From: Selenomonadaceae bacterium
GTDB taxonomy: Bacteria > Bacillota > Negativicutes > Selenomonadales > Selenomonadaceae
Direction: 5' to 3'
Length of the DNA stretch: 64,000 nt
NCBI GenBank assembly: GCA_017428215.1
Contig: JAFRRH010000045.1
Span: 98,798-162,797, forward strand
Made by a program: the position numbers and the translations under genes. The notes beneath the pieces are model-generated. The model was given only the letters and a program-made list of their open reading frames with translations. It ran no database searches and was not told where the DNA came from. Shown here one piece after another: positions 16,783 through 26,591 of the stretch (its first letter is position 1; every line of letters starts with the position of its first letter).

Positions 16783-17631
16783 ATGAGATTTGATTATCAC
16801 ATGCACTTTGAATACGGTAACTATGATGAGAGGTGGACGCAAGGTTTTTTTTACGCGGCGAAAAGTCACGGGCTTGACGAAATTGGCATAAGCGAGCACA
16901 CTCACACTTTCCCAGAATTTAAGCAACTTTATTACGACGATTTAATTTTGGATTCGTCGCCCGTCGGAGAGTTTCAAAAAGTTTGGCTTAAGACGAATAA
17001 GTTTAAGCATACGCTCAAAGATTATTTTGACTTTATGGCGCGGCTGAAACAAAATCACGCGGTTAAAATCGGAATTGAGGTTTGCAACTTTAAAAATCAA
17101 TCTGCCGTGAAAAAAATTTTAGACGCTTGGGATTTTGATTATCGGATTGGCTCGGTACATTTTTTATGGGGCTGGGGCTATGACGCCTCTAAACTTATCG
17201 CCGAGTGGAATAATCACGACTTGAAAAATATTTATGACGAATACGCCGCGCAGGTTGAAATTTTAGCGGCAAGCGGCAATTATGATATTCTTGGACACCC
17301 GTTTAATATTCGGCTGTTTAAATTTTTCCCTGACTTCGACGCGACACCTTACCTTGAACGAGTTGCCGCCGCGCTAAAAAAATTTGATATGGTTATTGAC
17401 GTGAACACTGGCACGCTTTACCGTTATTCTGTTAAAGAAATTTCGCCATATGCCGATTTTATGAAAGTTGCCGCCGCTTACGATTTGCCTATTACGATAA
17501 ATTCGGACGCTCATCAACCAGAAGATTGCGGTAAATTTTACGAGGAGGCTATTGATTATGTTCGCGGCTTTGGTTATAAAAAAATTGCACGATTTGATAA
17601 AAGACAACGTGAACTTATCGACTTGACTTGA
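16783..17631 (+). CDS. PHP-domain phosphatase (histidinol-phosphatase HisJ-like)
   Basis: A PHP-fold metal-dependent phosphoesterase of 282 residues. Motifs are YHMHFEYG (HxH) at the N-terminus, EIGISEHTHTFPE, IGSVHFLWGW, ILGHPFNIRLF and SDAHQPEDCG near the end. This layout fits HisJ-type histidinol phosphatases and their unassigned relatives. No his genes are nearby, so the substrate is uncertain. The ATG has AGAGG at good spacing, and the gene heads a run of plus-strand genes extending to metA. Confidence 0.8.
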   Translation: MRFDYHMHFEYGNYDERWTQGFFYAAKSHGLDEIGISEHTHTFPEFKQLYYDDLILDSSPVGEFQKVWLKTNKFKHTLKDYFDFMARLKQNHAVKIGIEVCNFKNQSAVKKILDAWDFDYRIGSVHFLWGWGYDASKLIAEWNNHDLKNIYDEYAAQVEILAASGNYDILGHPFNIRLFKFFPDFDATPYLERVAAALKKFDMVIDVNTGTLYRYSVKEISPYADFMKVAAAYDLPITINSDAHQPEDCGKFYEEAIDYVRGFGYKKIARFDKRQRELIDLT

Positions 17632-17672
17632 AATGTTTGATATAATCGCTCCAAAGAGGAGGTTGCGAACTC

Positions 17673-18119
17673 ATGAAACAAGTAGGAATTTTCGGCAAGC
17701 GCAAAAGTGGCAAATCCGCGCTGATGTATGCATTGACGAGGCAAAAAATTATACAGGACGCGGCGTTTAGGGCAATGGAAATCAGCGGCGTAACTCGCGT
17801 CATGCTGGTCGATACGGTCGGCGTAGACGTGGAAAACTCAACGGCAGAACAATCCGCGCAAAGTGTCAAAGTTGCACTAATGCTAATAACTGATGATTCG
17901 TTCGAGTTGGAGCTGGCGTGGATAAGCAAACTGCGCAAAGCTGGCTCGTCGATAATCGTTGTCGTAAGCCAAGCAGATAAATTTGCTGACGGCGGCAAGG
18001 CATTAGCGGCGGCAATTAAAGAAGTTTCAGGAATGGAGGCTCTCTGCGTGAGTTCACAGACTGGCGCGGGCGTCGTTGAATTAGACGAGGAAATTAATCG
18101 CCGACTTGCTAAGGGGTGA
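17673..18119 (+). CDS. Small HydF-like GTPase domain protein
   Basis: A 148-residue P-loop protein. Walker A/G1 is GIFGKRKSGKS, G3 is LVDTVGVD, and the G4 position reads SQADK instead of NKxD. The order and the block FRAMEISGVTRVMLVDTVGVD resemble the N-terminal GTPase domain of the [FeFe]-hydrogenase maturase HydF. The dimerisation and Fe-S domains of HydF are missing, and the G2 region looks shortened. A GAGGAGG SD lies 10 bp before the ATG. It could be a stand-alone regulator or a decayed paralogue; the intact frame and SD favour a functional gene. Confidence 0.6.
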   Translation: MKQVGIFGKRKSGKSALMYALTRQKIIQDAAFRAMEISGVTRVMLVDTVGVDVENSTAEQSAQSVKVALMLITDDSFELELAWISKLRKAGSSIIVVVSQADKFADGGKALAAAIKEVSGMEALCVSSQTGAGVVELDEEINRRLAKG

Positions 18120-18124
18120 TTGCT

Positions 18125-19003
18125 TTGCTGAAAAAATTTTTTGCACTCGCGATAATCTGCGCGGCAATTTTTTTTACAGCGCACGAAGTCAACGCGGAAA
18201 CTCAATGGTTTTGGCTTGATTCAAATGACAAATACAGCAAATATTTCGAGCCGGATTCAGTGACGATTAAAAAGAAAGTTGTCACGAACGACGGCAGGGA
18301 AATTGCTATCGAAATCGAGGCGTGGACGAAAACAACTTATTCCTACGAGGGCGCGGCGGAAACGATTAAAAATTACGGGATAGCGAATATTTTGCCTGAC
18401 CCGCGTAATTTGTCTTACAGTCTAGCGTTGCTTAGAGTTAATCCGCAAAATCGCACGCTCCAATATGTCCGCGAAGATTTTTATAACGCGGAGCACCAAG
18501 TTGTTTGGTCTAAGGAGGAAGGACGCGTTAAGGAAATAAATACACGCTCCTTTGACGAAGAATTTTACTGCGCGATTGTCGACGAAGTTTTTAAAATGGG
18601 CGAGCGCGATCGTAAACGTGCCCCGACTGAAGAACGCTGGCTAGATTTATGGACGTACACCGACGCGGACGGCTCAACGATAAATTTAACTGCTGATACG
18701 ACCACTATGCGACTTAAGGGCACGAATTTAATTTTGTGGGAGTGGCAAGTTAAAAAAGATTCGCGCGGACAGACGATTGAAATCCGTTTCATGAAAAAAT
18801 CCGTCAACTTGACGCAAGGCACCGAAGTTATCAAGGACGGACAAATTTGGACGCCGAATAATTCTTGGCAGGAACTTAAAGACGAATACGACGGAGCTTA
18901 TCGCATGATTCACAGCGACGACCCCGATTATAAAGGGTTGGTTCGCTTGCGTGCTTATGCTAAAAATAATTCGCGCTGGGTCAGCCGATATTCTCTGGAT
19001 TGA
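18125..19003 (+). CDS. Secreted hypothetical protein with two similar domains
   Basis: The product has a clear signal peptide (KKFFALAIICAAIFFTA, cleavage near VNA-ET) and then about 265 polar residues. It looks like two related modules: WFWLDSNDKYSKYFEPDSV near the N-terminus and ERWLDLWTYTDADGSTINL in the second half. Each precedes a beta-rich segment with an AWTKTTYSYEG or LWEWQVKKDSRG strand. This recalls surface adhesin-like small domains, but I cannot name the family. The TTG at 18125 is preferred: AAGGGGTGA lies 5 bp upstream, while the earlier GTG overlaps the previous stop. It is probably exported to the periplasm or surface. Confidence 0.72.
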   Translation: MLKKFFALAIICAAIFFTAHEVNAETQWFWLDSNDKYSKYFEPDSVTIKKKVVTNDGREIAIEIEAWTKTTYSYEGAAETIKNYGIANILPDPRNLSYSLALLRVNPQNRTLQYVREDFYNAEHQVVWSKEEGRVKEINTRSFDEEFYCAIVDEVFKMGERDRKRAPTEERWLDLWTYTDADGSTINLTADTTTMRLKGTNLILWEWQVKKDSRGQTIEIRFMKKSVNLTQGTEVIKDGQIWTPNNSWQELKDEYDGAYRMIHSDDPDYKGLVRLRAYAKNNSRWVSRYSLD

Positions 19004-19016
19004 GAGGTGAATCACT

Positions 19017-19961
19017 TTGCCGATAAAAATACCGAACAATTTACCTGCAACACATATCTTGGAGGGCGAAAATATTTTCGTCATGGACGCCGATCGCGCT
19101 TATGCGCAGGACATTCGCCCGTTGAAAATTTTAATACTCAATCTCATGCCGATAAAATCCGTGACAGAAACGCAACTATTACGGCTTTTGGGCAATACTC
19201 CATTGCAGGTTGAAGTTGATTTTATTTACACGAGAACTTATACGCCAACGCACACTTCCAAAGATTATCTCACCGAATTTTACGGGACGTTCGACGACGT
19301 TAAAAATAAAAATTACGACGGATTTATCATGACGGGAGCACCGGTGGAGCTTCTCGAATTTGAGGACGTTGCCTATTGGCAGGAGCTTGCTGAAATTATG
19401 GATTGGAGCAAAACGCATGCTTGGTCGTCGTTTTATATTTGTTGGGGAGCGCAGGCGGCGTTGTATTATTATTATGGCGTGCCGAAATATTTAATGGAAG
19501 AAAAAGTTTCGGGCGTCTATCGTCACAAACTCTGCGTTCAGCATGAAAAGCTTATGCGCGGTTTCGACGACGAATTTTTTGTGCCGCATTCAAGATATAC
19601 TGGAACTCGCCGCGCAGATATTGAGAAAGTCCCTGCGCTTACACTTTTATCCGAGTCCGATGAAGTTGGAGTTTATGCCGTTGCAAATTTAGAGGAGCGA
19701 CAATTTTTTATAACGGGGCATGCCGAGTACGACCCAAATACCTTGCGGAACGAATACGAACGCGACGTTCGGGCGGGGATTAATCCCAAAGTGCCGCAAA
19801 ATTATTTTCCAAACGACGACCCGACTAAAGAACCTGTCGTTAAGTGGCGGAGCGTGGCGCACTTAATGTTTGCTAATTGGCTGAACTATTACGTATATCA
19901 AGAAACGCCTTACGAGTTGGAATCTATCAGCAGTAAATCTTTTATGCAGTTCGTTCAATGA
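19017..19961 (+). CDS. metAA: Homoserine O-acetyltransferase (MetA family)
   Basis: First step of methionine synthesis from homoserine. The 314-residue product has the acyl-enzyme Cys in [17 protein letters not shown] (Cys142), the catalytic-loop [10 protein letters not shown] and PHSRYTGTR. Residue 111 is Glu (GAPVE); in this family Glu111 goes with acetyl-CoA use and Gly111 with succinyl-CoA, so I call it an acetyltransferase despite the metA name. The TTG start has GAGGTGA 5 bp upstream. Its 3' end overlaps the convergent glycerate kinase gene by 20 bp. Confidence 0.92.
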   Translation: MPIKIPNNLPATHILEGENIFVMDADRAYAQDIRPLKILILNLMPIKSVTETQLLRLLGNTPLQVEVDFIYTRTYTPTHTSKDYLTEFYGTFDDVKNKNYDGFIMTGAPVELLEFEDVAYWQELAEIMDWSKTHAWSSFYICWGAQAALYYYYGVPKYLMEEKVSGVYRHKLCVQHEKLMRGFDDEFFVPHSRYTGTRRADIEKVPALTLLSESDEVGVYAVANLEERQFFITGHAEYDPNTLRNEYERDVRAGINPKVPQNYFPNDDPTKEPVVKWRSVAHLMFANWLNYYVYQETPYELESISSKSFMQFVQ

Positions 19962-21060
19962 GTTTAATAATTTGCTTAACCGTCTCGGAAATATTTTTCG
20001 AGGCGGTATTTTTTTTCATAGCGTCTGCAAGCGTCATTGGTTCGCGCAAAATCGCAAAGGCGGCATCAAGTCCCGCGTCATCAGAAATATCAGCGACACT
20101 TCCGCCAATTCCGACGGTTAAAATTTTCGGATTAAGCTTTTTAGCCAACTTCGCCACACCCGACGGGGCTTTGCCTTGCGCGGTTTGACTATCGAGCCGA
20201 CCTTCGCCAGTTATCACTACGTCAGCCGATTTTAATTCCTCTGCAATGTTGAGCGCGTCCAAAACTAAATCAACGCCAGGCAAAAGTTCGCCGCGCAGAT
20301 ATGCTCTAAACGCAAAACCTAAACCGCCCGCCGCGCCGTCGCCTGGAACAGATTTTTTTTCGAGCTTTAAAAACTTCGCGCTAAGTTCACCGAAATGTTC
20401 TATCCAGCCGTCCATAGTTTGAACAATTTCAGGCGTCGCGCCCTTTTGCGGTCCGTAAATCGCAGAGCAACCATTTTCGCCCGTTAAAGGATTTGTCACG
20501 TCGCAGGCAATTCTAAACTTACAATCTTTAAGTTCGGGCAGAATGTTTGAATCATCAATCGCAGAAATTTTTTCCAAGTCGCGTCCGAAAATTCCGCTGT
20601 TGAAATTATATCCGAGCGCAGTCAACATTCCCAAGCCGCAATCATTAGTAGCCGAGCCGCCGATACCGATAATAAAATCGCGGCACCCGTCAGCAATCGC
20701 AATTTTAATCAGTTCACCGACGCCATAAGTTGTTGTGTTTAGCGGGTTGCGAAGATTTTCTGAAACGAGTGGAAGCCCCGCCGCATTAGCCATTTCTATA
20801 ACTGCTAATTTTTTATCCAAGACTTCGCCGAACTCCGCCAAAACTTTTCCGCCGAGCGGGTCAGTAACTTCAACAGATTTTAATTCGCCGCCGAGACCAG
20901 CGATTATCGCCCGACAAGTTCCTTCGCCGCCGTCAGCCAACGGAAAAATTTTTACCGTAGATTTTGGCGACGTCGATAAAATTCCGTCACGAGCCGCCGC
21001 ACCCGCCTCTAAACTTGTCAAGCTGCCTTTCAAGCTGTCAATCGCCACGATTATTTTCAT
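19942..21060 (-). CDS. glxK: Glycerate kinase (GlxK/GarK family)
   Basis: It phosphorylates D-glycerate, most often to 2-phosphoglycerate, feeding lower glycolysis. The 372-residue product shows [37 protein letters not shown] and [15 protein letters not shown], all hallmarks of this family. The ATG at 21060 is used because the upstream in-frame GTG overlaps the GGAGGTG SD. The gene stands alone, convergent with metA. Confidence 0.93.
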   Translation of the reverse strand: MKIIVAIDSLKGSLTSLEAGAAARDGILSTSPKSTVKIFPLADGGEGTCRAIIAGLGGELKSVEVTDPLGGKVLAEFGEVLDKKLAVIEMANAAGLPLVSENLRNPLNTTTYGVGELIKIAIADGCRDFIIGIGGSATNDCGLGMLTALGYNFNSGIFGRDLEKISAIDDSNILPELKDCKFRIACDVTNPLTGENGCSAIYGPQKGATPEIVQTMDGWIEHFGELSAKFLKLEKKSVPGDGAAGGLGFAFRAYLRGELLPGVDLVLDALNIAEELKSADVVITGEGRLDSQTAQGKAPSGVAKLAKKLNPKILTVGIGGSVADISDDAGLDAAFAILREPMTLADAMKKNTASKNISETVKQIIKLIERTA

Positions 21061-21180
21061 TTCGAGCACCTCCGTTAAAATTCTTGCGTCGATTATATCA
21101 CGTTCTAAAAATTATTGCTTAAGCTTTAAAGGAAATTTAAAAGACACGGGGAATATAAAAATCACGGAGGTTGAAAAGCT

Positions 21181-22992
21181 GTGGGAAATGCGGAAATGGA
21201 AGAATTCATTGAGCACGTAACCGAGCGTACAGATATTTATTCGGTCGTATCGCGTTATGTGCCGCTTACTCAAAAGAGTGGGCGATATTGGGGGCGTTGT
21301 CCCTTCCACAACGAAAAAACGCCTTCCTTCAGCGTTAGACCCGATAAAGGACTTTTTTATTGTTTCGGTTGCGGCGCGGGCGGCAACGTCTTCAAGTTCC
21401 TTTCGCTCATTGAAAATATAACTTACTTCGAGGCTGTTAAACTTCAAGCGCAACGGCTTGGCATTGAAATTCCCGCTAAAAAATCTTCGCCCGAACAGGA
21501 GCGGCGACGACGTGAGGAAAAACTTTTACTCAAAATTAATGAACTCGCGCAGGATTTTTATCACGAATGTTTAATCAAGACAGCTCGCGGCGAAGTTGGC
21601 AGGAAATATCTTGCGGCGCGTGGAATTACTACAGAGACCATTGAAACTTTCAAGTTGGGGCTTGCGCCCGATGAATGGGAAACTCTTTTTAAAAAGTTGA
21701 CGCGGCAAAATTTTTCTGCTCAACAGCTTGAGGCAGTCGGGCTTATCGTTAAGCGCAAAAATTCTTTCGGCTACTACGACAGATTCCGCGAACGTATTAT
21801 GATTCCCATTGCAAATATTTTCGGGCACGTTGTAGGATTTGGCGGACGTGTTTTAAATAATGCGGACGAAACAACGCCTAAATATTTAAATACGCCGGAG
21901 ACCGCGCTTTTTAATAAGAGAAATTTACTTTTCGGCTTGGATAAGTCAAATCGTGCGATAAATGCGGCGGGCACGGCGATTGTCGTTGAAGGCTACATGG
22001 ACGCGATTTCGCTGTTCAGTGCGGGGATAAAAAATGTTGTCGCGACGCTCGGTACTGCCTTTACGCCTGAACACGCCAATTTGATTCTTCGCTACGCTAG
22101 GAAAATTATTTTCTGCTACGATAGCGACGAGGCGGGGCAACGCGCTACACTTCGTGCTTTACCGATTGTTCAGCAAATCGGCGCGGAAGTTTTCGTCGTT
22201 AAGGTGCCCGACGGTAAAGATCCAGATGAATTTATTCGCAAACATGGAAAGGCGGCATTCGAGGAGCTTATAAACAATGCAGATACGCTAGTTGATTATC
22301 GCATGAATTACGTCCTTGCTCATACCGAATACGGTACAACCGCCGGTAAATTTCGAGCCTTGCAGGAAATTTTGCCCGTCATTGTCAAAGTTAATGATGA
22401 TGTCAAGCTCAAGGATTACTTAAAAAAAATCGCCAATGCTCTAAGCTTAGACGAATATCTTATTGAGGACGAGTGGAAAAAAATTTCTTCGATAACAGAG
22501 CCTGACAGAAATGCAGTCGTCATTAAAAGGAAAAAACTTGCCGCCGAAGAAAATCCACAACTTAAAGCGGCGTGCGAAGATATTTTACGAATGGTATGGT
22601 ATGAAGGCGATATTCTCGGTTATGTGTTGGCGTTGGTGCCACTAGAAAATTTTCCAGAAGTTCATCAAGAAATAATTAAATGGATTGAAACTTGTATGGC
22701 GCAGGAAAGGCGTCCTGACCAAATGAACGCGGCAATAGAATTAAGCGACGAGGCAAATGCAGAACTGGCAAGAATATTAATAAAAGGCTCCGACCAACCG
22801 CGTGAAAGGGAACTAGTCGTTTTTGATGATTCTGTAAATATTTTGCGGCTGGATATGTTAGAAAAAAAGTATAATAAGCTTCGCGCACAATCTGAAAAAG
22901 ATATGCCAAACGACGAGGCAACTCGTTTTAAAATAATTGAAGAGTTAATCAAAGTTAAAGAAGAAATCAATAATCTGAAGGGCAATCGATAA
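21181..22992 (+). CDS. dnaG: DNA primase
   Basis: DnaG makes RNA primers for replication. The N-terminal zinc-binding domain is present (CPFHNEKTPSF and FYCFGCGAGGNVF), as are the TOPRIM core (IVVEGYMDAISLF, FCYDSDEAGQRA) and the helical C-terminal region that contacts DnaB. At 603 residues it is a normal length. The GTG start follows CGGAGG. The next gene is rpoD, the classic macromolecular-synthesis pairing; rpsU is not upstream. Confidence 0.96.
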   Translation: MGNAEMEEFIEHVTERTDIYSVVSRYVPLTQKSGRYWGRCPFHNEKTPSFSVRPDKGLFYCFGCGAGGNVFKFLSLIENITYFEAVKLQAQRLGIEIPAKKSSPEQERRRREEKLLLKINELAQDFYHECLIKTARGEVGRKYLAARGITTETIETFKLGLAPDEWETLFKKLTRQNFSAQQLEAVGLIVKRKNSFGYYDRFRERIMIPIANIFGHVVGFGGRVLNNADETTPKYLNTPETALFNKRNLLFGLDKSNRAINAAGTAIVVEGYMDAISLFSAGIKNVVATLGTAFTPEHANLILRYARKIIFCYDSDEAGQRATLRALPIVQQIGAEVFVVKVPDGKDPDEFIRKHGKAAFEELINNADTLVDYRMNYVLAHTEYGTTAGKFRALQEILPVIVKVNDDVKLKDYLKKIANALSLDEYLIEDEWKKISSITEPDRNAVVIKRKKLAAEENPQLKAACEDILRMVWYEGDILGYVLALVPLENFPEVHQEIIKWIETCMAQERRPDQMNAAIELSDEANAELARILIKGSDQPRERELVVFDDSVNILRLDMLEKKYNKLRAQSEKDMPNDEATRFKIIEELIKVKEEINNLKGNR

Positions 22993-23016
22993 TTGCTTTT
23001 GAAAGGAGGCTGCAAT

Positions 23017-24336
23017 ATGACAGGAGAGAGCAAAACTGTCGAATTGAGCGGCAGCCTGTCGGGAAATAAAAAAAATCATTCCGCACAAAAACATTCCGAT
23101 TCGGTAGAAACTATTTCGGCGGAAGATGCAAGCAAAACCCCCAAAGGTCGTCCGCCCAAAATTGTTTCTGTATTAACGGAAAAGGCTAAGCAAACCGGCG
23201 GGAAGCTGACGTGGAGCGACTTGGACAGGATTATTCAAAGTTTCGGCGTGGAAAATGACACGGACGAAATTGACGAAATCCTGAGCATATGCGAGCGCGA
23301 AGGCATAGAAATAACAAACGAAGACACGCCACTTGAGGAGCTGGGCGATAATGTTGTTGACCCAGATTTAACAGCAGAGACTTCTTCGCTTGGACAAGAT
23401 GACGCGCTTAATCCCGTCGAAGTGACCGAAGCTCCAGTAGATGACGTCGAAACGCCTAAACCGCCCATAGAAATCGACTTGATCCCCGACAACGTCTCGA
23501 TTGATGACCCCGTTCGCATGTATCTTAAAGAAATCGGACGTGTGCCGCTTTTGACAGCTGAACAGGAAAGAGAACTTGCAATGCGCATGGAATCAGAGGA
23601 CGAAGTCGAACACACGGAGGCGCAAAAACAGCTTGCCGAAGCCAATCTCCGTTTAGTCGTTTCAATCGCCAAAAGATATGTCGGGCGCGGAATGTGGTTT
23701 CTCGATTTAATTCAAGAAGGCAACTTGGGCTTGATTAAGGCTGTCGAAAAATTTGACTACCACAAGGGCTATAAATTTTCAACTTATGCAACGTGGTGGA
23801 TTCGTCAAGCGATAACGCGAGCGATTGCGGATCAAGCGCGCACAATCCGAATTCCCGTGCATATGGTCGAGACGATTAACAAGTTAACAAGAGTCTCGCG
23901 AAATCTTCTGCAAGAAAATGGACGCGAACCCACCGACGAAGAAATTGCTGTAGCAATGGAGATTGACGTTGCTCGCGTTCGGGAAATCAAAAAAATTTCG
24001 CAGGAGCCGGTTTCACTGGAGACACCGGTCGGCGAAGAGGACGATTCACATTTAGGCGATTTTATCGAAGACCACGACGCCCCAGCACCAGCCGACGCCG
24101 CGTCATTCATGCTGTTGAAGGAGCAACTGGAAGATGTCTTAGGAACTTTGACGCAACGCGAAAAAAATGTTTTGCGGCTAAGATTCGGACTGGAAGACGG
24201 CAAAGCTAGGACGCTTGAGGAAGTCGGCAAAAGTTTCAACGTCACCCGTGAACGAATTCGCCAAATCGAAGCAAAAGCGTTGCGAAAACTTCGCCACCCT
24301 GCCCGCTCAAAGAAACTTAAAGATTTTCTTGACTAA
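23017..24336 (+). CDS. rpoD: Primary sigma factor RpoD (sigma-70)
   Basis: A 439-residue housekeeping sigma factor. It has a region 1.1-like N-terminal part after a charged spacer, region 1.2 ([17 protein letters not shown]), region 2 with [20 protein letters not shown], region 3, and region 4 with [18 protein letters not shown]. The long non-conserved insertion seen in proteobacterial RpoD is absent. The start at 23017 has AAAGGAGG 7 bp upstream, and dnaG ends 24 bp before it, so the two are co-transcribed. The many TTGNNN-17-TATAAT promoters here fit this factor. Confidence 0.96.
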   Translation: MTGESKTVELSGSLSGNKKNHSAQKHSDSVETISAEDASKTPKGRPPKIVSVLTEKAKQTGGKLTWSDLDRIIQSFGVENDTDEIDEILSICEREGIEITNEDTPLEELGDNVVDPDLTAETSSLGQDDALNPVEVTEAPVDDVETPKPPIEIDLIPDNVSIDDPVRMYLKEIGRVPLLTAEQERELAMRMESEDEVEHTEAQKQLAEANLRLVVSIAKRYVGRGMWFLDLIQEGNLGLIKAVEKFDYHKGYKFSTYATWWIRQAITRAIADQARTIRIPVHMVETINKLTRVSRNLLQENGREPTDEEIAVAMEIDVARVREIKKISQEPVSLETPVGEEDDSHLGDFIEDHDAPAPADAASFMLLKEQLEDVLGTLTQREKNVLRLRFGLEDGKARTLEEVGKSFNVTRERIRQIEAKALRKLRHPARSKKLKDFLD

Positions 24337-24346
24337 AAAATTATCG

Positions 24347-24370
24347 GGAGTCGCAAACGCGGCTCCTTTT
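24347..24370 (+). terminator. Short terminator-like hairpin between rpoD and era
   Basis: An 8-bp stem GGAGTCGC/GCGGCTCC with loop AAAC, followed by TTTTCC. The T run is short, so it may only attenuate transcription into era. Confidence 0.5.
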
Positions 24371-24387
24371 CCATTGGAGGAATTTAT

Positions 24388-25278
24388 ATGGATTATAAAT
24401 CGGGATTCGTCGCTGTAATAGGTCGCCCGAATGTCGGCAAGTCCACGCTGATTAATAAAATTATTGGACAGAAAATCGCGATAACTTCTGATAAACCACA
24501 GACAACGCGCAGTAGAATTCAATGTATTTTAACTCAAGACGACGCGCAAATTATTTTCCTCGACACGCCAGGCATTCACAAGCCGAAATTTAAACTCGGT
24601 GAATATATGTTAAAGGCGGCGGAAGGCACGCTTAAAGAGGTCGATGCGATTTTTTTTGTAATCGACGCGACGGAGAAATTTGGCGGCGGCGAAAAATATA
24701 TTCTCGAACGATTGAGCGCGACAGCTAAGCCCGTGATTTTGGTCGTCAATAAAGTCGATTTGATTGAGCGCGAAAAACTTTTGCCGATAATCGCCGATTA
24801 CTCAACGCGAAGAAATTTTGCGGCAGTTGTTCCGATAAGTGCGACGGACGGCACAAATATTGACGTGCTGATTGACGAGGCTAAAAAATTTTTACCTGCA
24901 GGCGTGCAATATTATCCTGCCGATATGGTGACGGATCAGCCCGAACGTTTGATAATCGCTGAATTGATTCGCGAAAAACTTTTACACGCGACGCAAGACG
25001 AAGTTCCGCACTCAATCGCCGTAGACTTAGAAGAATTTACGCCGCGTGATAATGGAACAATTTTTATCCGAGCAACGATTTACGTTGAGCGCGATTCGCA
25101 GAAGGGAATTTTAATCGGCAAGGGCGGCGCAATGTTAAAGAACGTCGGCAAGGCGGCGCGTCCCGAAATTGAAATGCTCCTCGGCGCGAAAATTTTTTTA
25201 GACTTGTGGGTTAAAGTTAAACGCGATTGGCGAAATTCAATCGGCGCGTTGCAAAGTTTTGGCTTGAAAGATTTTTAA
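24388..25278 (+). CDS. era: GTPase Era
   Basis: Era binds the 3' end of 16S rRNA and assists 30S assembly. GTPase motifs are G1 GRPNVGKS, a G2 Thr in PQTTRSR, G3 DTPG, G4 NKVD and the SA of G5. A KH domain follows with GILIGKGGAMLK and the family C-terminal DLWVKVKRDWRN. The length of 296 residues is usual. A GGAGG SD precedes the ATG. The last 20 codons and the downstream region are repeated just past the stop codon. Confidence 0.96.
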   Translation: MDYKSGFVAVIGRPNVGKSTLINKIIGQKIAITSDKPQTTRSRIQCILTQDDAQIIFLDTPGIHKPKFKLGEYMLKAAEGTLKEVDAIFFVIDATEKFGGGEKYILERLSATAKPVILVVNKVDLIEREKLLPIIADYSTRRNFAAVVPISATDGTNIDVLIDEAKKFLPAGVQYYPADMVTDQPERLIIAELIREKLLHATQDEVPHSIAVDLEEFTPRDNGTIFIRATIYVERDSQKGILIGKGGAMLKNVGKAARPEIEMLLGAKIFLDLWVKVKRDWRNSIGALQSFGLKDF

Positions 25279-25304
25279 GCAAAAAAAATCCCCCGACTTC
25301 AATC
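25223..25304 (+). repeat. era 3'-end duplication, copy 1 (in gene)
   Basis: This covers the last codons of era, the stop codon and 26 bases beyond. It is repeated almost exactly 128 bp downstream with one substitution and one extra T. Upstream flanks also match in part (GAAAATTTTTTTAG), with about 13 bp missing in the second copy. Confidence 0.9.
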
Positions 25305-25350
25305 AAGAAGTATTTGTTGTTATTCGGTGCGAAAAATTTTTTTAGTAAAG

Positions 25351-25433
25351 GCGATTGGCGAAATTCAATCGGCGCATTGCAAAGTTTTGGCTTGAAAGAT
25401 TTTTAAGCAAAAAAAATTCCCCCGACTTCAATC
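25351..25433 (+). repeat. era 3'-end duplication, copy 2 (non-coding relic)
   Basis: A decayed tandem copy of the era 3' end, including the codons for GALQSFGLKDF and the stop. It has no start codon and is cut off from the rest of the gene. Its end provides the terminator of the minus-strand phosphodiesterase operon. Confidence 0.9.
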
Positions 25434-25437
25434 GAGG
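25409..25437 (-). terminator. Terminator of the rph-rdgB-phosphodiesterase operon
   Basis: On the minus strand, CCTCGA-TTGAAG-TCGGGG forms a 6-bp stem followed by GAATTTTTTTT. A weaker variant exists in copy 1 of the duplication. Confidence 0.65.
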
Positions 25438-25457
25438 ATTCTTTGTTAAATAATTGC

Positions 25458-25943
25458 TTAGTGATGTTTCATGCGCACGACGGTAATTCGCGGGTCAGAG
25501 CCTCTTTCCAGCTCCATAACCATAAACGAACCGCGAGTATCGTCACGCGGGCGGGCAGCACTTCCCGGATTTAAAATAACAGGCGGACCGATTAAATATT
25601 CAACAATGTGCGTATGTCCATAAACTGCAATGTCCGCGTTCTGCGATTCCGCCGCCTCCATTATGTATTCTTGCGTGTAACGGACGCCGTAATTGTGCCC
25701 ATGCGTTATAAAAATTTTATGTTCCTCAACTTCAATGATTCTCTCGTATAAAATATTTGGCGTTGGCCAGTCGCAGTTGCCCGCCACGCTGTATACAGGA
25801 ACATCTAACAATGATTGCAAATACTCTGCGTCGGGCGTACAGTCGCCCATGTGGAGCCACATATCCATATTTTGCGCGATACTTACTGCCTGGTCTATCG
25901 CCGACCAGCTACCGTGAGTGTCGCTTATAAGTCCTATTTTCAC
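25458..25943 (-). CDS. YfcE/MJ0936-type metallophosphoesterase
   Basis: A 161-residue calcineurin-like phosphodiesterase with the full metal set: LISDTHG, LHMGDCTPD, VAGNCDW, ITHGHNYG and VYGHTHIVE. Relatives hydrolyse small phosphodiesters in the cytosol; the native substrate is unknown. The only plausible start is GTG at 25943. A strong AAAGGAGG lies over 30 bp upstream, separated from the GTG by a small CGCGC/GCGCG hairpin. It is the third gene of an operon with rph and rdgB, whose products also act on nucleotides or RNA. Confidence 0.85.
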   Translation of the reverse strand: MKIGLISDTHGSWSAIDQAVSIAQNMDMWLHMGDCTPDAEYLQSLLDVPVYSVAGNCDWPTPNILYERIIEVEEHKIFITHGHNYGVRYTQEYIMEAAESQNADIAVYGHTHIVEYLIGPPVILNPGSAARPRDDTRGSFMVMELERGSDPRITVVRMKHH

Positions 25944-25997
25944 GGCGAGTGCCGCGCTTAGAAAGGCGCGACTATCCTCCTTTCATTCTGTCAAACC

Positions 25998-26591
25998 TCA
26001 CGAAAATTTTTCTTTAAGCTTTAAAATCATCTTCCTCAATGCCGTGCCTCTGTGGCTAATTTTATTTTTTTCGTCTACGGGCAGTTGAGCCATAGTGCGC
26101 TTGTCGTCAATGTAAAAATACGGGTCATAACCGAAGCCGCCGTTGCCCTGCGCGACGGTTTTAATTTTGCCGCTTATCTTGCCTTCCGTCAAAAGTTCGG
26201 TGCCATCGGTGTCAACAAAAACCAACGCGCAACGATAAGCCGCCGCCGACTCGTTAACGCCTATTTTTTTCAGCTCGTCGAGAAGTTTTTGATTGTTAGT
26301 AACGTCGTCAGCGTGATAGCCCGCAAATCGCGCCGAATATACACCAGGTAATCCGTTAAGCGCGTCGACTTCAAGCCCCGAATCGTCAGCAAGGCAAGCA
26401 AGTCCCGTGTTTTCGCGGAAAAATTTTGCCTTGATTAGCGCGTTGTCCTCAAAAGTTGCGCCGTCCTCCACAGCGTCGGGCAAGTTGTCAAAATCGGCAA
26501 GCGATAAAATTTCAAGCGGCAGATTTTTAAGGACGAGGCGCATTTCTTTAACTTTATCCAAATTCTTCGACGCAAGTACAATTTTTTTCAT
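25998..26591 (-). CDS. rdgB: XTP/dITP pyrophosphatase (RdgB/HAM1)
   Basis: It cleans the nucleotide pool of deaminated purine triphosphates (XTP, ITP, dITP). The 197-residue product begins VLASKNLDKVKEM and has CLADDSGLEVDALNGLPGVYSA, FGYDPYF and ISHRGTAL, all family landmarks. The ATG overlaps the rph stop by one base (TAATG), with GGGAGG upstream. Confidence 0.94.
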   Translation of the reverse strand: MKKIVLASKNLDKVKEMRLVLKNLPLEILSLADFDNLPDAVEDGATFEDNALIKAKFFRENTGLACLADDSGLEVDALNGLPGVYSARFAGYHADDVTNNQKLLDELKKIGVNESAAAYRCALVFVDTDGTELLTEGKISGKIKTVAQGNGGFGYDPYFYIDDKRTMAQLPVDEKNKISHRGTALRKMILKLKEKFS

